Assembly (NCBI RefSeq): GCF_038396675.1
Contig: NC_088921.1
Coordinates: forward strand, 36,280,001-36,344,000
Direction of reading: 5' to 3'
Length of the DNA stretch: 64,000 nucleotides
Source: Hydra vulgaris
Lineage: Eukaryota > Cnidaria > Hydrozoa > Anthoathecata > Hydridae
A program made the position numbers and the translations under genes. The notes beneath the pieces are model-generated. The model was not told the DNA's origin, did no database searches, and worked only from the letters and a program-made list of their open reading frames with translations. Shown in pieces: positions 60,971-64,000 of this stretch (its first letter is position 1; the number at the start of each line of letters is the position of its first letter).

Positions 60971-61104
60971 ACAATATTTAATTAATTTCTCATTCCATTT
61001 ATCTGTTAAATTTGTATGTGCATCATATGCATATTATGTGCATAACTTTTGAATGGTATGCACATATATTCGCTGATATGCGCATAAGTTCCTAATATAT
61101 ATAT

Positions 61105-61314
61105 ACAACCCTCAGAATTAGGAAAATTGAGGTTGACAGTAATTTGCCAACCCCAATCTTTTAGAGGTCGGCATCAGGTTGGCAAAAAAAATTTGATACA
61201 AGGGTCTAACCATAAAACATTAAAACGAGGTCGGCAATTTTTTGCCGAAATCAACACACTTTTAGGTCAGCAGTTAGGTCGGCATTCGGCAATGCCGACC
61301 CTAATTCCAAGGGT

Positions 61315-61317
<3 letters not shown>
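61105..61317. mobile_element. MITE inserted in (TA)n
   Basis: The ends ACAACCCTCAGAATTAGG and the inverted CCTAATTCCAAGGGTTGT are imperfect inverted repeats. The interior has several GGTCGGCA motifs in both orientations. TA runs flank both sides. Confidence 0.7.

Positions 61318-61389
<72 letters not shown>
61318..61389. repeat. (TA)n microsatellite
   Basis: Pure TA run directly at the MITE end. Confidence 0.96.
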
Positions 61390-61391
<2 letters not shown>

Positions 61392-61395
61392 AATA

Positions 61396-61790
61396 TTACA
61401 ATTTTATTTTTAACAAACTTACTTTTGACAAAGCTGTAGGCAACCTATATTTAAGCTTGAAAGCACAAGTAGAGAAAGGACAAGAAAGAGCAAGAAAACA
61501 ACTGGCAGAAGACTTAAATTGTAAATTATGCAAATCAGGAAAATATGAAGTCAGGAGAGAACTCCAAAGCACTGATGTGTAAGGAAAAAAACTAGATAAA
61601 TAAAAAATTTTTGAGCATAAAGGAACAGTTACAGTAAAAGTATGCAATTTTGATGAATATGTTTTGGTAGGTAGAACAAGAGATATTAGAAAAGTAACCA
61701 TGCATTTTTAAAAAAGAAAAAAAGATTTCTTTGTAAGAAACCTTACAAAAATAGGAGAATCAAGCTTGCCAGCTTGATCCTCTGTCCTTC
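61396..61790 (-). pseudogene. LINE C-terminal fragment
   Basis: Minus-strand SSFFPYTSVLWSSLLTSYFP and DLHNLQFKSSA parallel the end of ORF2 of the LINE at 53012-55882 (there SSFFPRTSVLWNSLPSSCFP in the right frame). It is preceded by a Tyr/Ser-rich part like KTYSSKLHTFTVTVP. Only the last roughly 100 codons survive. Confidence 0.6.
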
Positions 61791-62011
61791 TATTATTCAG
61801 AATGTATTTTTAGATATTATCTAAAAGAGAAAGGGTATCAATAGAAAAATCAGCCAGTCAAAAGCCATGCTTGAAATTCATTTTATCTGAAATTTTTTTT
61901 CTTTCCTTAATCATACTTTTTAAATAAAATTTAACATAAGTGGTTGCTTCTTTCCTTCTGGGAATTTTTTTGCAAATAAATATTTAAAATTGAAAAATTA
62001 TAAATATTCAC

Positions 62012-62185
62012 CTAATACTAACAATAGGCAGTTGTTTGTTTTCATCTTCATCATCTTCTTCTTCATTATCATTATCATCACTGTCATCACCATTATCTTC
62101 ACAGCCATCTTCTTGGTCTTCGTTATTAACATGTTCTTTTTTGGAAGTTTGATTTTGTCTAAATAATTTTTTTTTCATATTTAAG
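62012..62185 (-). CDS. Candidate internal exon, acidic protein of unknown identity
   Basis: An acceptor (TTTTTTCAG) precedes 62185 and a donor (GTGAATATT) follows 62012. The 174-nt exon is open and symmetric in phase. It encodes [18 protein letters not shown] followed by a long Asp/Glu/Asn run and KQLPIVSI. Acidic low-complexity runs are common in nuclear proteins and not diagnostic. No neighbouring exon could be joined. It is on the same strand as the KIAA1549-like and CDC7 genes, but a link to either is unproven. It could also be an accidental open stretch. Confidence 0.4.
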
Positions 62186-62254
62186 CTGAAAAAATCATTA
62201 AAGTAAAATAACCACAACCGTAATGCAAATAAAATATTTACAAATAAAAGTATG

Positions 62255-62257
<3 letters not shown>

Positions 62258-62350
<93 letters not shown>

Positions 62351-62361
62351 TGTGTATGTAT

Positions 62362-62454
<93 letters not shown>
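62258..62454. repeat. (TA)n microsatellites
   Basis: Two TA runs separated by AAAGTGTGTATG near 62346. Poly-YI frames here are artefacts. Confidence 0.96.
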
Positions 62455-62459
<5 letters not shown>

Positions 62460-64000
62460 CTTTAAAATGAATGAGGTTTCTGACAATTTCTCACAATATT
62501 TTTATGATTTGTTAATTTATTATTCCAGATTGCATATGCATCCAATCATAAATATTTAAAATTTTGCTAATAAAATATATAAAAGTTATTCTAATAACAA
62601 GATTATAAAGCTGCGTATGTTGAAGGCAAATACAGAAGAATTTGTATGTGAAATAAAATAATTTAAATCATCATTTATAACACTGTACATATTAACTGTT
62701 TTCATTAAAAACCTACACACATTAAATTCTAGACCATGATAATAAAATATAATGCACATCTAACATAACTTTTTTTTAAGCAAGTTATTTTATAAATTCA
62801 TGAAGTCTCACTGCATAAAATTTGAGTACATGTTGAGTACATAAGTACTAAAAGTATAATAGCCACGCAACATTAATTCCTTTTTCGTAAAATGCTTTGT
62901 AGGCGTAAGTTTTATATTCTTTAGGTTCTATATCTTTATGTTAAGTTATGCCAAAGTTTTATATTCTTAAGGCTCTATATCGTTAAGTTATGCCAAAAGA
63001 GAAGCATACTGAAGCACAAGCTAAAAAGATTAGATATGAATGCTTGTACATTTGTTGGTTAGCAAAAAAAAAAAAATTACAAACTATTGTAGTTTTTAAA
63101 TGTTTTAATACTTATTTATTTAAAAAAAAAATCTAAATCCAAAATTTTTTTGCAGAACTTGTGTGACTCCAGAACTTGATTTTTTGCAGACTTGTGTGAC
63201 TCCAGAACTTGACTTGCACCCCTTTTCAATCTCAAAGCAATAAATTCCTACCATTACATCTTGATTCAATCAACTAAAAAATTATCTGTGCAAAGTTTTA
63301 ACTAATTTTGATAACTGTTAGAGAAACCATATTGAAGAATAGAATGGAGTCATAAATAGTTTTGTCATAATTATAGTAATAAAATACAATAAAAATAGAA
63401 ATTTAAAATTAAAATCATAACCATACTCAGATAATTCTGTATGGTGTGTATAAAACATGTAACATTTTTAAATACTTTTTTATGAAATTCTTATTTTATA
63501 AAACCCCATTTCAACTTTTAACACAAAAGATTATTAGTACAGGTTATAGTCTAGAATATATAAATAGATAAGTATCTACAGCAATTAAGAACTTAAAGAA
63601 AGTAAAGTATTGATAAAATAATTTAAATAAAGTTATGTATTGGTTTGATTTTTCTTAAAAGAATACTTAAGCATATTATAAGCAACTAAACCCTATAAAT
63701 ACTTCTCATTTATCTCATTTTTCATTTATATATTTAACAATAAGTTTTGTTATTTTTGTTTTCAAACTTGAAAATTAATTTTTTATTAAATTCGTTTCCT
63801 TTTTTTTATTTCTTTAGTTTTACCTTAATTATGTCAAAATGGTAGGGTTGCCTCAATATGGTAGAGTTATCTTTCATTTTTAACTGCAAAGATAATGTGT
63901 TACAAACATGTCTACTTTTAGCAGTAGGCAAAGTGAACTATCACTAGTTCACTTTGCCTACTGCTAATCATTTGCTATTGGTTTTAAAAAAAAGGTAACT
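62455..64000. other. AT-rich non-coding right end
   Basis: No gene is recognised. It holds two tandem duplications (about 62906-62998, unit with TTATATTCTTWAGGYTCTAT; about 63149-63215, unit with CTTGTGTGACTCCAGAACTT) and a hairpin at 63919-63966. Confidence 0.5.
63919..63966. repeat. Perfect inverted repeat, 22-bp arms
   Basis: TAGCAGTAGGCAAAGTGAAC plus TA and the exact complement flank the spacer TCAC. Confidence 0.96.

Larger units (their letters stand above)
59353..61097 (+). mobile_element. hAT element relic
   Basis: The left end TATTAGGGTTCAGAAAAATT with TGTATGCGCAGATATTC and the inverted right end near 61097 (TATTAGGAACTTATGCGCAT, ATATCAGCGAATATATGTGC) form imperfect long TIRs. Both have repeated TGCGCAT/TGCACAT subterminal motifs. 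A broken hAT transposase lies between them. Confidence 0.65.

Overview
This looks like nuclear DNA from a Hydra species (cnidarian). It is very AT-rich, carries long (TA)n tracts, has small spliced exons with GT..AG introns, and is dominated by CR1/jockey-like LINEs, Tc1/mariner, Tigger/pogo, hAT and Transib relics plus tRNA-derived SINEs. The organism call is an inference from that mix; nothing in the sequence names the species. Most long open frames are translations of (TA)n or (TACA)n and are not genes.

Two host genes can be reconstructed by joining exons whose phases match. (1) The 5' part of CDC7 kinase lies on the minus strand: exon 1 at 12683-12527, exon 2 at 8345-8262 and exon 3 at 3459-3330, running off the left edge. 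Its introns hold a 2.2-kb fold-back element, a mariner-like relic, a LINE relic and a Tigger-type element. (2) The 3' end of a KIAA1549-like gene lies on the minus strand in seven joined exons from 51549 to 49103. A possible further single exon (62185-62012, acidic) belongs to an unidentified gene.

The most unusual coding content is a pair of intronless ORFs at 17639-16932 (minus) and 38341-39030 (plus). Both encode a Na+/K+-ATPase-like N-terminus joined by a shared W-x4-WD linker directly to an actuator (A) domain. The first transmembrane pair, the TGES catalytic loop and everything after the A domain are missing. They look like a small paralogous family of soluble, stand-alone A domains.

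Mobile elements, left to right: hAT 5' end (111-626); Tigger derivative with a short intact spliced ORF (1846-3232); mariner-like relic (4080-5130); LINE relic (5790-6450); fold-back (8488-10690); TIR MITEs (15764-15921, about 16033-16300); pogo element (19526-23294); MITE (26256-26412); two Transib/RAG1-like relics (26415-27500, 33513-34920); hAT relic (about 28860-31010); CR1 fragments (31880-33000, 42420-44050, 44139-46840, 47150-48500); hAT MITE with 8-bp target duplication (35688-36093); mariner-like element inserted in a CR1 (42637-43950); a Tc1 split by a LINE and a SINE (52270-56330); an intact mariner (56757-58042); SINEs (1580, 40815, 52738, 58137, 58371); hAT (59353-61097) and a MITE (61105-61317).

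At a finer scale the window is full of near-perfect inverted duplications with 1-12 nt spacers (arms up to 101 bp) and of short tandem duplications. Many lack target duplications and look like products of template switching rather than transposition.
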